Shown: positions 52,184 through 59,845 of the stretch, one piece after another
Layout of the letters: every line of letters starts with the position of its first letter
How positions within the stretch are numbered: the stretch's first letter is position 1
Origin: DATATV01 sp035551355
GTDB lineage: Bacteria > Actinomycetota > Actinomycetes > Mycobacteriales > Pseudonocardiaceae
Length of the DNA stretch: 63,301 nt
Assembly (NCBI GenBank): GCA_035551355.1
Contig: DASZNF010000093.1
Location: 1 to 63,301, forward strand
Direction of reading: 5' to 3'
The notes under the pieces: model-generated
Told to the model about the DNA's origin: nothing
The model's input: the letters and a program-made list of their open reading frames with translations, nothing else
Databases searched by the model: none
Made by a program: the position numbers and the translations under genes

Positions 52184-54299
52184 CCACCCGCAGCAACACC
52201 GCCTGTTCCGGCCACAGCACCGGCAGCTGCAACCCCACCCGCGCCAGCACCCGCCCGGTCAGCACGATGTCGCCCTCGGCGCACCAGTCCGGTTGCCGCG
52301 GCCCCGCCCCGGTGGGCAGTCCGGCCGGATTCTCCAACCGCACCCGGTACCGGCGCTCCGGCGCCAGTCCGGGCAGCCGCACCGGGTTGGGCATGGTGAC
52401 CACCGAGGTGGTCAGCTGCGCGTAGCAGTACAGCGCCGTCGACCGGTCGGCGGCGACCACGCCGTGCAGGTACGCGGCCGGGTCGGGGTGGTCGGCGCGG
52501 ACCACCTCGCCGCTGTGCAGCAGGCCGCGCACCTCCTTGTAGTACTCGATGGACGCGGCCAGTGCGGCCCGTTCCGCCTCGGTGGTCGCGGTGATGTCCC
52601 ATTCCAGGCCGAAATGCCCGAACAGCGCCGTGGCCACGCGGAACGCCAGGTCGTGGGTGCGGCCGCTGGAATGCGACCGGGTCGGCCCGACGTGCGCACC
52701 GAGCAGTTCGGGCGGCAGCAGCACTCCGGTCCAGCGCTGGATCGACTGTCGTTCCAGCGCGTCGTTGGAATCGCTGGTCCACACCCGGTCGGTGTGTTCC
52801 AGGATGCCCAGGTCGACCCGGCCACCGCCGGACGAGCAGGATTCGATCTCGACCTCCGGGTGCCGCTCCCGCAGTTCGGCCAGAAGCCGGTACACCGCAA
52901 CGGTTTGCGCGTGCGTCCCGGCCTGGCCGGCATGCTCGGCGTCGACCAGGTCGCGGTTGTGATCCCACTTGAGGTATCCGATGGGACACTCGGTGAGCAG
53001 CGAGTCCAGCCGTTCCAGCAGATACGCGAAGGCCTGCGGGTGGGCCACGTTCAGCACCTGCTGGTTGCGCGCGGCGGGCGGCAGCCGGTGGGCCGGGGCG
53101 AGCACCCAGTCGCGGTGCGCGCGGAACAGATCGGAGTCCGGGTTGATCATTTCCGGTTCCACCCACAGCCCGAACTGCATTCCCAGCCCGCGCACGTGGT
53201 CGATCAGCGGCCGCAGACCGTCCGGCCACACCGTTTCGTCGACGTACCAGTCGCCCAGCCCGGCCCGGTCGTCGCGCCGGTGCCGAAACCAGCCGTCGTC
53301 CAGCACGAATCGTTCCACACCAAGGGAAGCTGCCATCTCGGCCAGTCCGCGCAGCCGATCGGAATCGTGCTGGAAGTACACCGCCTCCCAGGTGTTCAGG
53401 GTGACCGGCCGCACCCCGCGCGGGTGTCGCGGCCGGGCGCGCAGCCAGTGGTGGAAGGCCGCGCTCACGCCGTCGATGCCGCGCTCACTGTAGGCCGCGT
53501 ACACCCATGGGGTGCGGTATTCCTCGCCCTGCGCCAATACGATTTCCCCGGGCAGCAACAGTTCTCCGCCGCCGAGCACCCCGCGGCCGTCCGGGCCCCG
53601 CTCGGCGTGACTGGTGTGGTTGCCGCTCCAGCCCACGTGCAGCGCCCACGTCTCGCCGTGCCCGAAGCCGAAGCCGGGGGTGCCGGCGAAGGTCACGAAG
53701 GCCGCGTCGTGCCCGGTGCGACCGCGCCGGTTCTCCCGCAGCCAGGTGCCGAAACCGAACGGGTGCCGCTGCGGATGCCGTTCCCGGGTGTGCCGGCCGG
53801 TGAAGTCGAGCAGTTCCCCGGCTTGCGCGGGCACCGGCAGCGCGACCTCCAGACCGTCCACTGTGTACGGTCGGGCGGACTCGTTTCGCACGGTGTGCCG
53901 CAACCGCAGCAGACCGCCCGGCGCGAGTTCCAGTTCGCTGGTCAGCCGCAGTCCGGCCGTCTCGTCGACGGCGTGGAAGAGCACCGCGTTGTCGCCGACC
54001 TCGGTACCGGCGAGAGTGAACAGCGGCGACCAGTCGGCGCCCACGCGATGCCCGCGCAGCCCGGGCCGGCCCGGATGTCCGGCGGCGGGCTCGGGCAGCA
54101 GCGCCAGCGGCACCGGCCGGTCCGGAGCGTTGGGCGGCACCGGGCGGCCCAGCCCGGCGAGCACGGCGGCCAGTTCGGCCTCGGGCAGCTCGCCGAGGGG
54201 CGCGCCCCAGTGCGCGATCCGGGGCAGATTCTCGCCCCGGGCGTCGATGAGCACGCTGACCGTCTCGGTGCGCAGGTGCACGATGGTCTCGGAAGTCAT
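52173..54299 (-). CDS. Alpha-galactosidase (GH36)
   Basis: A 708-aa GH36 enzyme: an N-terminal beta-sandwich (about 1-320), then a (beta/alpha)8 barrel with FVLDDGWFRHRRDDRAGLGD, the nucleophile GYLKWDHNRDLVDA (KWDxNR) and the acid/base region VEIESCSSGGGRVDLGILEH followed by TDRVWTSDSNDA, and a C-terminal beta-sheet domain. It removes terminal alpha-galactose from oligosaccharides such as raffinose or melibiose. No signal peptide, so intracellular. ATG 54299 gives the family-like start TSETIVHLRTETVSVLIDAR. Confidence 0.93.
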   Translation of the reverse strand: MTSETIVHLRTETVSVLIDARGENLPRIAHWGAPLGELPEAELAAVLAGLGRPVPPNAPDRPVPLALLPEPAAGHPGRPGLRGHRVGADWSPLFTLAGTEVGDNAVLFHAVDETAGLRLTSELELAPGGLLRLRHTVRNESARPYTVDGLEVALPVPAQAGELLDFTGRHTRERHPQRHPFGFGTWLRENRRGRTGHDAAFVTFAGTPGFGFGHGETWALHVGWSGNHTSHAERGPDGRGVLGGGELLLPGEIVLAQGEEYRTPWVYAAYSERGIDGVSAAFHHWLRARPRHPRGVRPVTLNTWEAVYFQHDSDRLRGLAEMAASLGVERFVLDDGWFRHRRDDRAGLGDWYVDETVWPDGLRPLIDHVRGLGMQFGLWVEPEMINPDSDLFRAHRDWVLAPAHRLPPAARNQQVLNVAHPQAFAYLLERLDSLLTECPIGYLKWDHNRDLVDAEHAGQAGTHAQTVAVYRLLAELRERHPEVEIESCSSGGGRVDLGILEHTDRVWTSDSNDALERQSIQRWTGVLLPPELLGAHVGPTRSHSSGRTHDLAFRVATALFGHFGLEWDITATTEAERAALAASIEYYKEVRGLLHSGEVVRADHPDPAAYLHGVVAADRSTALYCYAQLTTSVVTMPNPVRLPGLAPERRYRVRLENPAGLPTGAGPRQPDWCAEGDIVLTGRVLARVGLQLPVLWPEQAVLLRVAAS

Positions 54300-54481
54300 G
54301 CTTCCATCAAAGGGGCACGACGGCGCACGCGCGAGCGCCAATGCGAATGGGCGGGAGAACGAACAGGTCGGCTGGGCCGTGCATCACAAGTAGCGGGAGG
54401 ACCAGGAATGCATCGGGTTGGCAAGATACAGTGGCCGGAACACGCCGCCAGCCGCCCGCTGACGTCGATGGAAGGAGCCGG

Positions 54482-55003
54482 GTGAACCGCCAGAGCACCC
54501 AGGTCGACGACCTTCAGCTGGTCGCGCTGCCCAACGCGGTGAACGTCGCACAGATGTTCGTCCGGTTCGCCGTGTCCGAATGGTCCCTCCGGCCGATGGC
54601 CGACGACGCGGCGGAGGTGGTGGCCGGCCTGGTCGGGACGGCGGTGCGGGAGGCCGGCCAGGAGATCCCCGAGATGATCACCGTGCGCATCGAGCTGGAC
54701 GGGGAAAGCCTGGTCATCGAGGTGGAGGACCAGCATCTCGCGGTACAGGGCACCAAGCCGGGCGCGCCCTCCGGCTTGCGTTGCGGGGTGGCGCCCCGGC
54801 GCGGCGGCGGCCGCGTGCTGTGGTGCGAGTTGCCGCTGCCCGGCGGCATGACGGCCGACTCGGTGCCGCTGCCCAAGCGCGAGCGCCGCCCATCCCCCGA
54901 GGCCAAACGCCTGGCCGACGAGGGCGAGCCGATGGGCGTTGACCCGCAGGTCATCGAGCGCATCATGACCGCACTGAGCCGCTCCACCGATCGCCGCGAC
55001 TGA
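54482..55003 (+). CDS. Degenerate HATPase (SpoIIAB/RsbW-like anti-sigma type) protein
   Basis: A 173-aa protein. Residues 10-100 follow the GHKL ATPase pattern of actinomycete anti-sigma factors: LVALPNAVNVAQMFVRFAVS, then AAEVVAGLVGTAVREAGQEI where an N-box LVTNAVxHA would stand, ITVRIELDGESLVIEVEDQH, and a G-box-like GLRCGVAPRRGGGRVLWCEL. The key Asn of the N-box is replaced, so kinase activity is doubtful. A charged tail (PLPKRERRPSPEAKRLADEG) follows. GTG 54482 has GAAGGAG upstream. The 142 bp to the NLR-like gene make joint expression possible. Confidence 0.62.
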   Translation: MNRQSTQVDDLQLVALPNAVNVAQMFVRFAVSEWSLRPMADDAAEVVAGLVGTAVREAGQEIPEMITVRIELDGESLVIEVEDQHLAVQGTKPGAPSGLRCGVAPRRGGGRVLWCELPLPGGMTADSVPLPKRERRPSPEAKRLADEGEPMGVDPQVIERIMTALSRSTDRRD

Positions 55004-55144
55004 ACGTTCGCCGGTTTACGCTGGTCATTCGGGTGAATCCCGAAGGTTTTGGCCTGGTTCCCGCCATTGCCCACAGGACAGTGCTTATGGTCGATCTCGA
55101 CGCGAATTTCTTCGCGCTTTGGCCATGCCATGTCGGGGGTGCGT

Positions 55145-57247
55145 ATGGCGGACGGAGTACCGGATAACCACCATTCGGAGCAGCGCAATATCGTTTCCGA
55201 ATCTACGGAGAGCAACATTGTGCAGGCCGGGGTGGTGCACGGCGATGTGCACATCTACTCTCCGTCGATCCCGGAGCAGTCCGCCGGCCGCCTCCCGATC
55301 CCCCGGCAGCTGATTCCACCACCCGCCCGGTTCGCCAACCGCAACCGGGAGCAGGGTCAGCTGGACGCGGCCCGGCGCGAGGCCACCGGCGCAGGACCGA
55401 CCGTGCTCGTGCTGCGCGGCCCGGGCGGGGTGGGCAAGACCGCACTCGCCCTGCACTGGCTGGGCCTGCGGGCCGCCGACTTCCCGGACGGCCAGTTGTA
55501 CGCGGAGCTGGCCGAGCCGGACGGGCAGCCGGTTGCCCCGGACGACGTGCTGGGCCGCTACCTGCGAGCACTGGGCGTGGCCCCGGCGCGGGTGCCGGCC
55601 GGATTCGCCGAGCGGACCGCGCTGTTCCGGTCGTTCACCGCGGGCCGGTCACTGGCCGTGCTGCTGGACAACGTGGTGTCGACCGCGCAGGTCAGGGTGC
55701 TGCTGCCCGCCTCGCCGACCAGTCTGGTGCTGGCCACCAGCCGGCGGCCGCTCGTGGGCCTGCTGGCCGAGGGGGCGCGGACCATCGCGGTGGACCCGCT
55801 GAGCACCACGCACGCGGTCGAGCTGTTGTCCCACCGGATCGGACCGGACCGGGTCGCGGCCGAACAGGGCTCGGCCACCTCGCTGGCCCGGTTGTGCGGC
55901 GGGCTGCCGGTCGCGTTGTGCGTCGCCGCGGCACTGACCGTGGCCCGCCCGCGCCGCTCGCTGGCCCGCACGGTGCACCAGCTCAGCGTTGAACGGCAAC
56001 GGCTCACGGTGTTGTCGGTGGAAGGCGAGCTGTCGGTACGGGGGGCGTTCGACATGTCCTATGTGGACATTTCCGAAGCGGCGCGACGGGCCTACCGGGT
56101 CCTCGGGTTGTATCCGGGCGAGGATTTCGGCGTCGATGTGCTGGCCGCAGCCCTGGACGTGGACCGGGCGGCGGCGCAGGACGTGCTGGACGAACTCGCC
56201 GACGCCAGTCTGGTCGAGGAAATCGACGAGGGCCGATTCCGGTTGCACGACCTGATTCGTGAGCACGCCCGGGAGCGCGCGACGGAGGATTCCGTTGATG
56301 TACAAGAGGATGCGGTGCGCCGGATGGCCGAGTGGTACCTGCGGGCGGCGCTCACCGCGAACGCCGTGGTGCTGCCCGCGCGAAGACAACTGTCCTACGA
56401 GTTTCCGCCCAGCCGCACGGAGACCCCGGACGGGCTGGACCGCCACGACAACGCGATCGGTTGGCTGGAAAGGGAACGCCGCAATCTGGCGGCGCTGGTG
56501 CGCGCCGCGGCCGACCGCGGTTGGACCGAGTTGACCCATCAACTCGGCGATGCCCTGCAACCGCTGTTCATCGTGCACCGGCACGAGCGCGATGCGGTCG
56601 AGCTCGGCGAAATCGTGCTGGCCGGCGCGGTCGCCGGCGATGATCCGGTGGCCCGGGACAACATGCGCAAACGCTTGGCGCGCACGTACAGCCGGCTCGG
56701 CGAGTTCGACCGGGCGCGGACGCACCTGGCGGCGATGCTGGCCGACACCCGGGCCCGCGGCGACCGGCGGGGCGAGGCGAGCGCGCTGAAGAGCAAGGCA
56801 TTGCTGCTGGCCCAATCGGGCCGTCCGGAGTCGGCGGTGGACGTGTTCCACCAGACTCTGACCATTCTCGACGAGCTGGATGCCCGGCACGGCCAGGGCT
56901 TGACGCTGATCAACCTGGGCGAGGTGCTGATCGCCCTCGGCCGGTTCGGCGAAGCCATCGACGAACTCGAATCGGCCCGGACGTTGTTGTCCGCCCCCGA
57001 TCGGCGGGATGTGTACAACGCGACGCGGGCGGCCATCGTGCTCGGCCAGGCCCAGCTCGGCGCCGGAAACCACGCGGTGGCACGGGATCTGCTGCACGCC
57101 GCGCTGGACACCATGACCGAGCTGGACGCTCCGGCCGAACAGGCCAAGGCCCATCGTGCCCTGGCCGAACTGGCCGCCCGCACCGGCGACACCGCCGCCG
57201 AGCAGCGACACGAGCAGGCCGCCGCCCGGCTGACCGACCCCGGCTGA
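55145..57247 (+). CDS. STAND/NLR-like NB-ARC ATPase with TPR repeats and RHIM-like N-terminal motif
   Basis: A 700-aa signalling ATPase. A short N-terminal segment (residues 22-38, SNIVQAGVVHGDVHIYS) is followed by NRNREQGQLDAARREA and an NB-ARC module: P-loop VLVLRGPGGVGKTALALHWL (about 88-107), Walker B-like SLAVLLDNVVSTAQVRVLLP, LATSRRPL (sensor), GGLPVALCVAA (GxP) and the winged-helix FDMSYVDISEAARRAYRVLG. TPR repeats fill about 450-695. It lacks the BTAD and HTH of SARPs. The VQAG-HGDVH tag occurs in many actinomycete STAND proteins and resembles RHIM/bacterial amyloid signalling motifs. ATG 55145 keeps the tag near the N-terminus; ATG 55130 is possible. Confidence 0.82.
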   Translation: MADGVPDNHHSEQRNIVSESTESNIVQAGVVHGDVHIYSPSIPEQSAGRLPIPRQLIPPPARFANRNREQGQLDAARREATGAGPTVLVLRGPGGVGKTALALHWLGLRAADFPDGQLYAELAEPDGQPVAPDDVLGRYLRALGVAPARVPAGFAERTALFRSFTAGRSLAVLLDNVVSTAQVRVLLPASPTSLVLATSRRPLVGLLAEGARTIAVDPLSTTHAVELLSHRIGPDRVAAEQGSATSLARLCGGLPVALCVAAALTVARPRRSLARTVHQLSVERQRLTVLSVEGELSVRGAFDMSYVDISEAARRAYRVLGLYPGEDFGVDVLAAALDVDRAAAQDVLDELADASLVEEIDEGRFRLHDLIREHARERATEDSVDVQEDAVRRMAEWYLRAALTANAVVLPARRQLSYEFPPSRTETPDGLDRHDNAIGWLERERRNLAALVRAAADRGWTELTHQLGDALQPLFIVHRHERDAVELGEIVLAGAVAGDDPVARDNMRKRLARTYSRLGEFDRARTHLAAMLADTRARGDRRGEASALKSKALLLAQSGRPESAVDVFHQTLTILDELDARHGQGLTLINLGEVLIALGRFGEAIDELESARTLLSAPDRRDVYNATRAAIVLGQAQLGAGNHAVARDLLHAALDTMTELDAPAEQAKAHRALAELAARTGDTAAEQRHEQAAARLTDPG

Positions 57248-57278
57248 CCGAGCCCGGGCGGCGGCCGCTCGGGTCAGC
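57243..57278. terminator. Hairpin containing both stop codons of convergent genes
   Basis: GCTGACCGAGC (57243-57253) and GCTCGGGTCAGC (57267-57278) pair with one bulged base around a GC-rich 13-nt loop. The arms hold the TGA of the rightward NLR-like gene and that of the leftward PfkB gene. It is a plausible bidirectional terminator. Confidence 0.5.
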
Positions 57279-58203
57279 GCAGCCGGTGCGCGGCGGGCAA
57301 CCCCTGGGTCGCGACGAGCCCGGCCAGGATCGAGGCGGGTACCCCGGCCGCCTCCTCCGGTGTGCCCCCCACCTTCCACCCGGCCGCCAGCGCGGCGTGC
57401 CGCACCGCGGACACCGGATCGCCCGAGCCGAGATAGTGATGCAGGAACGCGCCGAGCAGCGTGTCCCCGGCGCCGTTGGGGTAGCGCAGCCCGCGCGGGG
57501 TGGTCGCGTCCACCTGCCAGATCCGGCCGGTGGCCCGCACCCCGAGCAGCACTCCCGCCGCGCCGCACCCGAGCAGCACCAGCTCGGTGCCGAACCGTTG
57601 CCACAGCGTGGAAATCCACGATTCGGCGGGTTCGGTCAGGCCGGCGTGCGAGGCGGCCAGCACGGTCGCCGCGCACATCCAGTCCAGGTGCTCGGGTTGC
57701 CGCGGATCGGCGGCCAGGTGCAGGTCGGTGGCGATCGGCAGGCCCCGGTTCGCGGCCACGTCGATCAGCGGCCGGGTGAACCCGATGTTGGTCAGCACGG
57801 CCAGTTCGCAGTCGCTGTCGGCCAACGCGGCCGCGAACACCTCGGCCGGATACCGTTGATCGGCCACGAAGCGCAGGTCGCGCGCCCCGGCGGTGCGCCC
57901 GTGCCGGTCGTGCAACACGACGGTGCGCGGCTGCACCGGACAGGCCAGCACGGTCGGACCGGCCAGATCGTGGGCATGAATCCCTTGCGTGACAACGTAT
58001 CCGAGCGGATCGGTGCCGACGTAGGTGGCGAACCGGACCTGGGAGCCCAGCGCCTGCAGGGTCCGCGCGACCGTCCAGCCGGTGCTGGCCAACCGGACGC
58101 TGATCTGCCCGGTCAGCCGCTCGGACGCGGGCAGTTCGGCCCGGAAGTCGACCGGCCGGGTCACGCACACGCTGACCACCCCGGCCACCATCACCCGGCC
58201 CAT
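57274..58203 (-). CDS. PfkB-family carbohydrate kinase
   Basis: A 309-aa ribokinase-fold protein. The C-terminal signature LRYPNGAGDTLLGAFLHHYL has the catalytic Asp and anion hole (GAGD). VMVAGVVSVCVTRPVDFRAE opens the fold, and ASTGWTVARTLQALGSQVRF replaces the usual GGxxxN substrate loop. The loss of GG in that loop makes a non-standard sugar or nucleoside substrate likely. ATG 58203 has GAGGGGAG upstream and lies inside the end of the 73-aa gene, so the two are translationally coupled. Confidence 0.83.
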   Translation of the reverse strand: MGRVMVAGVVSVCVTRPVDFRAELPASERLTGQISVRLASTGWTVARTLQALGSQVRFATYVGTDPLGYVVTQGIHAHDLAGPTVLACPVQPRTVVLHDRHGRTAGARDLRFVADQRYPAEVFAAALADSDCELAVLTNIGFTRPLIDVAANRGLPIATDLHLAADPRQPEHLDWMCAATVLAASHAGLTEPAESWISTLWQRFGTELVLLGCGAAGVLLGVRATGRIWQVDATTPRGLRYPNGAGDTLLGAFLHHYLGSGDPVSAVRHAALAAGWKVGGTPEEAAGVPASILAGLVATQGLPAAHRLR

Positions 58204-58412
58204 GACGCGCTCCCCTCGTCCCGCACGGCGATCAGACAGCGACCCGGACATCGGGCGATCGCGGCCGCGCAGCCGGGATATCGGCCGAACACCGTGGCCA
58301 GCCAGACCAGTGCGACCGGCTCGGCCGGGGCGTGGTAGATCAGGATGTCCGCGCTGTGCAGCCAATTTCGCGGGCTGCGCCCGACGATCGCGATCAGCAG
58401 ATCAGCCGACAT
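58191..58412 (-). CDS. Conserved-looking 73-aa protein, function unknown
   Basis: A 73-aa ORF that starts 11 bases inside the end of the GT-B-like gene and ends 13 bases inside the PfkB gene, a double overlap that supports real translation. It begins SADLLIAIVGRSPRNWLHSA, has a mostly hydrophobic middle (AEPVALVWLATVFGRYPGCA) and three Cys (two within CAAAIARC and one in GRCLIAV). No signal peptide. I do not recognise the family. Confidence 0.55.
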   Translation of the reverse strand: MSADLLIAIVGRSPRNWLHSADILIYHAPAEPVALVWLATVFGRYPGCAAAIARCPGRCLIAVRDEGSASWAG

Positions 58413-59637
58413 GGCTCACCCCCGTGGGGTCGGCCGGGCCGAGCGGCAGCGGAATGGGCTCCGCGGCCCGGTGCCTGCCGGGCATGGACAGCCCGAGCAG
58501 TTCGTACATTTCGGTGCGCAGCAGGCGATGCGCGTGGCCGGGCCTGGAGCTGATCCGCTCGGTCACCGCCGTCCGCCATGCCTCGTCGGCCACCGCGGCC
58601 GCAGCCCGCAACTGCATGGCCAGCGGCCGGGCCGGGTCGAAGCGGGGCGTGTGCTGGGCCAGCCAGGCCTGCGCGGAGGACTCGTGCACGTCCTCGGCCG
58701 GAAAACCGGTGTGCAGCACCGGAATTCCGAGCGCGGCGGCGTAGGCGGTGGCCGAGCCGTGATCACCGATCACGTGGTCGGCGGCCAGCATCGGCACCCG
58801 CCAGTCCACCCGCGGCTCGACCAGCATCAGCCCGGCGGCCCGGACCTCGGCCAGCCAGGCCCGCACCTGCCGCGGCCCGTGCCCGAACCACACCGCGGGG
58901 TGCACCAGCGCGCCGACCCGGTAGCGGCGGGCATCCAGCTCGCGCATCGCGGCGGTCATCAGTTCGAGGTTCCGGGCGAACAGCGAGTTGGATCCCCAGG
59001 TGGAGGCGAAGAGCACCAGCCGCTGGTCGGCGGAAAGGCCAAGGGAGGCGCGATAGGCGCGGCGATCGGCCCGGCTGACCAGCAGCCGGTCCAGGCAGGG
59101 GTCGCCGGCGACCAGCGCGGTGGACGCGGCCGGTGGGCACTGCGCGGCCAGCACGGCGCGCTGTTCCTCGTGGGACAGCACGACGCAGGCGGGCACCACC
59201 CGGTCGTCGGCCATCAACCGGGTCGCGTCCAGCCCGTACACCGGCCGGTCCGGGTCGACGGCCGGATCGTGGTCGGGCGAGCGCTTGGCATAACCCGCGC
59301 CGTGCGGGAGCACCATGATCGGCCCGCGGAGCTGGGCCAGTCCCCGGTAGGCGGCCGCGACAGCCAGGTCCACGCGGGTGTGAACGGCCTCGGGCCAGGG
59401 GATCTCGCGGACCTCCCAGGAGCGCAGCAGGGGTCCGACGCCCGCGCCGAACAGGCCGGGCGCCTGGGTGTAGGCGACCTGGACCCGCAGGTCGGTCTCC
59501 ACCAGGCCGATCACATCGTCGAGCCGTTGCGCGGCGGGCAGGCTGTGCACCACGACCAGGACCAGTCGCTGCCGGTCCCGGGTGGTCCACCGCGCGTTCG
59601 CCTCGCCGGCTATCGGAAGTCGGGCCGCTTCACTCAT
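58402..59637 (-). CDS. GT-B-fold protein (CDP-glycerol glycerophosphotransferase / 2-epimerase-like), unknown substrate
   Basis: A 411-aa protein. The N-terminal half (RQRLVLVVVHSLPAAQRLDD, IMVLPHGAGYAKRSPDH) and C-terminal half (RLVLFASTWGSNSLFARN, ADHVIGDHGSATAYAAALGI followed by PVLHTGFPAEDVHESSA) look like two Rossmann-like domains. The GDHGSxxxYAAALGIPVL block recalls CDP-glycerol glycerophosphotransferases and UDP-GlcNAc 2-epimerases. No clear catalytic assignment can be made. ATG 59637 has GGGGGACC upstream. It heads the overlapping three-gene operon and is divergent from the SARP gene, across a 208-bp region. Confidence 0.65.
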   Translation of the reverse strand: MSEAARLPIAGEANARWTTRDRQRLVLVVVHSLPAAQRLDDVIGLVETDLRVQVAYTQAPGLFGAGVGPLLRSWEVREIPWPEAVHTRVDLAVAAAYRGLAQLRGPIMVLPHGAGYAKRSPDHDPAVDPDRPVYGLDATRLMADDRVVPACVVLSHEEQRAVLAAQCPPAASTALVAGDPCLDRLLVSRADRRAYRASLGLSADQRLVLFASTWGSNSLFARNLELMTAAMRELDARRYRVGALVHPAVWFGHGPRQVRAWLAEVRAAGLMLVEPRVDWRVPMLAADHVIGDHGSATAYAAALGIPVLHTGFPAEDVHESSAQAWLAQHTPRFDPARPLAMQLRAAAAVADEAWRTAVTERISSRPGHAHRLLRTEMYELLGLSMPGRHRAAEPIPLPLGPADPTGVSHVG

Positions 59638-59716
59638 AATGGTCCCCCGATCATTTGCAGGTTCTGCGGTCAGCAACACGATCGGTGGCCGATCCGGCAA
59701 CGCGCTTGCGTTTCAC

Positions 59717-59745
59717 TTGCAGCCGGCGTGCACTCGCTGTAACAA
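59717..59745 (+). promoter_or_regulatory. Possible promoter of the SARP gene
   Basis: TTGCAG (59717-59722) and TAACAA (59740-59745) are spaced by 17 bp in an unusually AT-rich stretch. They would give a leader of about 95 nt before the GTG at 59846. The match is moderate, and the divergent operon must have its own promoter in the same region. Confidence 0.4.
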
Positions 59746-59845
59746 TTAGATCTCAGAGCGCAAATACCGACTCCGAGTCGTTGGCGAGCCACCAGACTGA
59801 CGATTGGCAAACCCCGTCGATGATCGATAAGGGGGCTGGACTCGC

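Noticed and set aside
55649..58168. 839-codon minus-strand frame spanning the NLR-like and PfkB genes
   Set aside because: It runs antisense through the NB-ARC/TPR gene and out of frame through the PfkB gene; no recognisable protein features.
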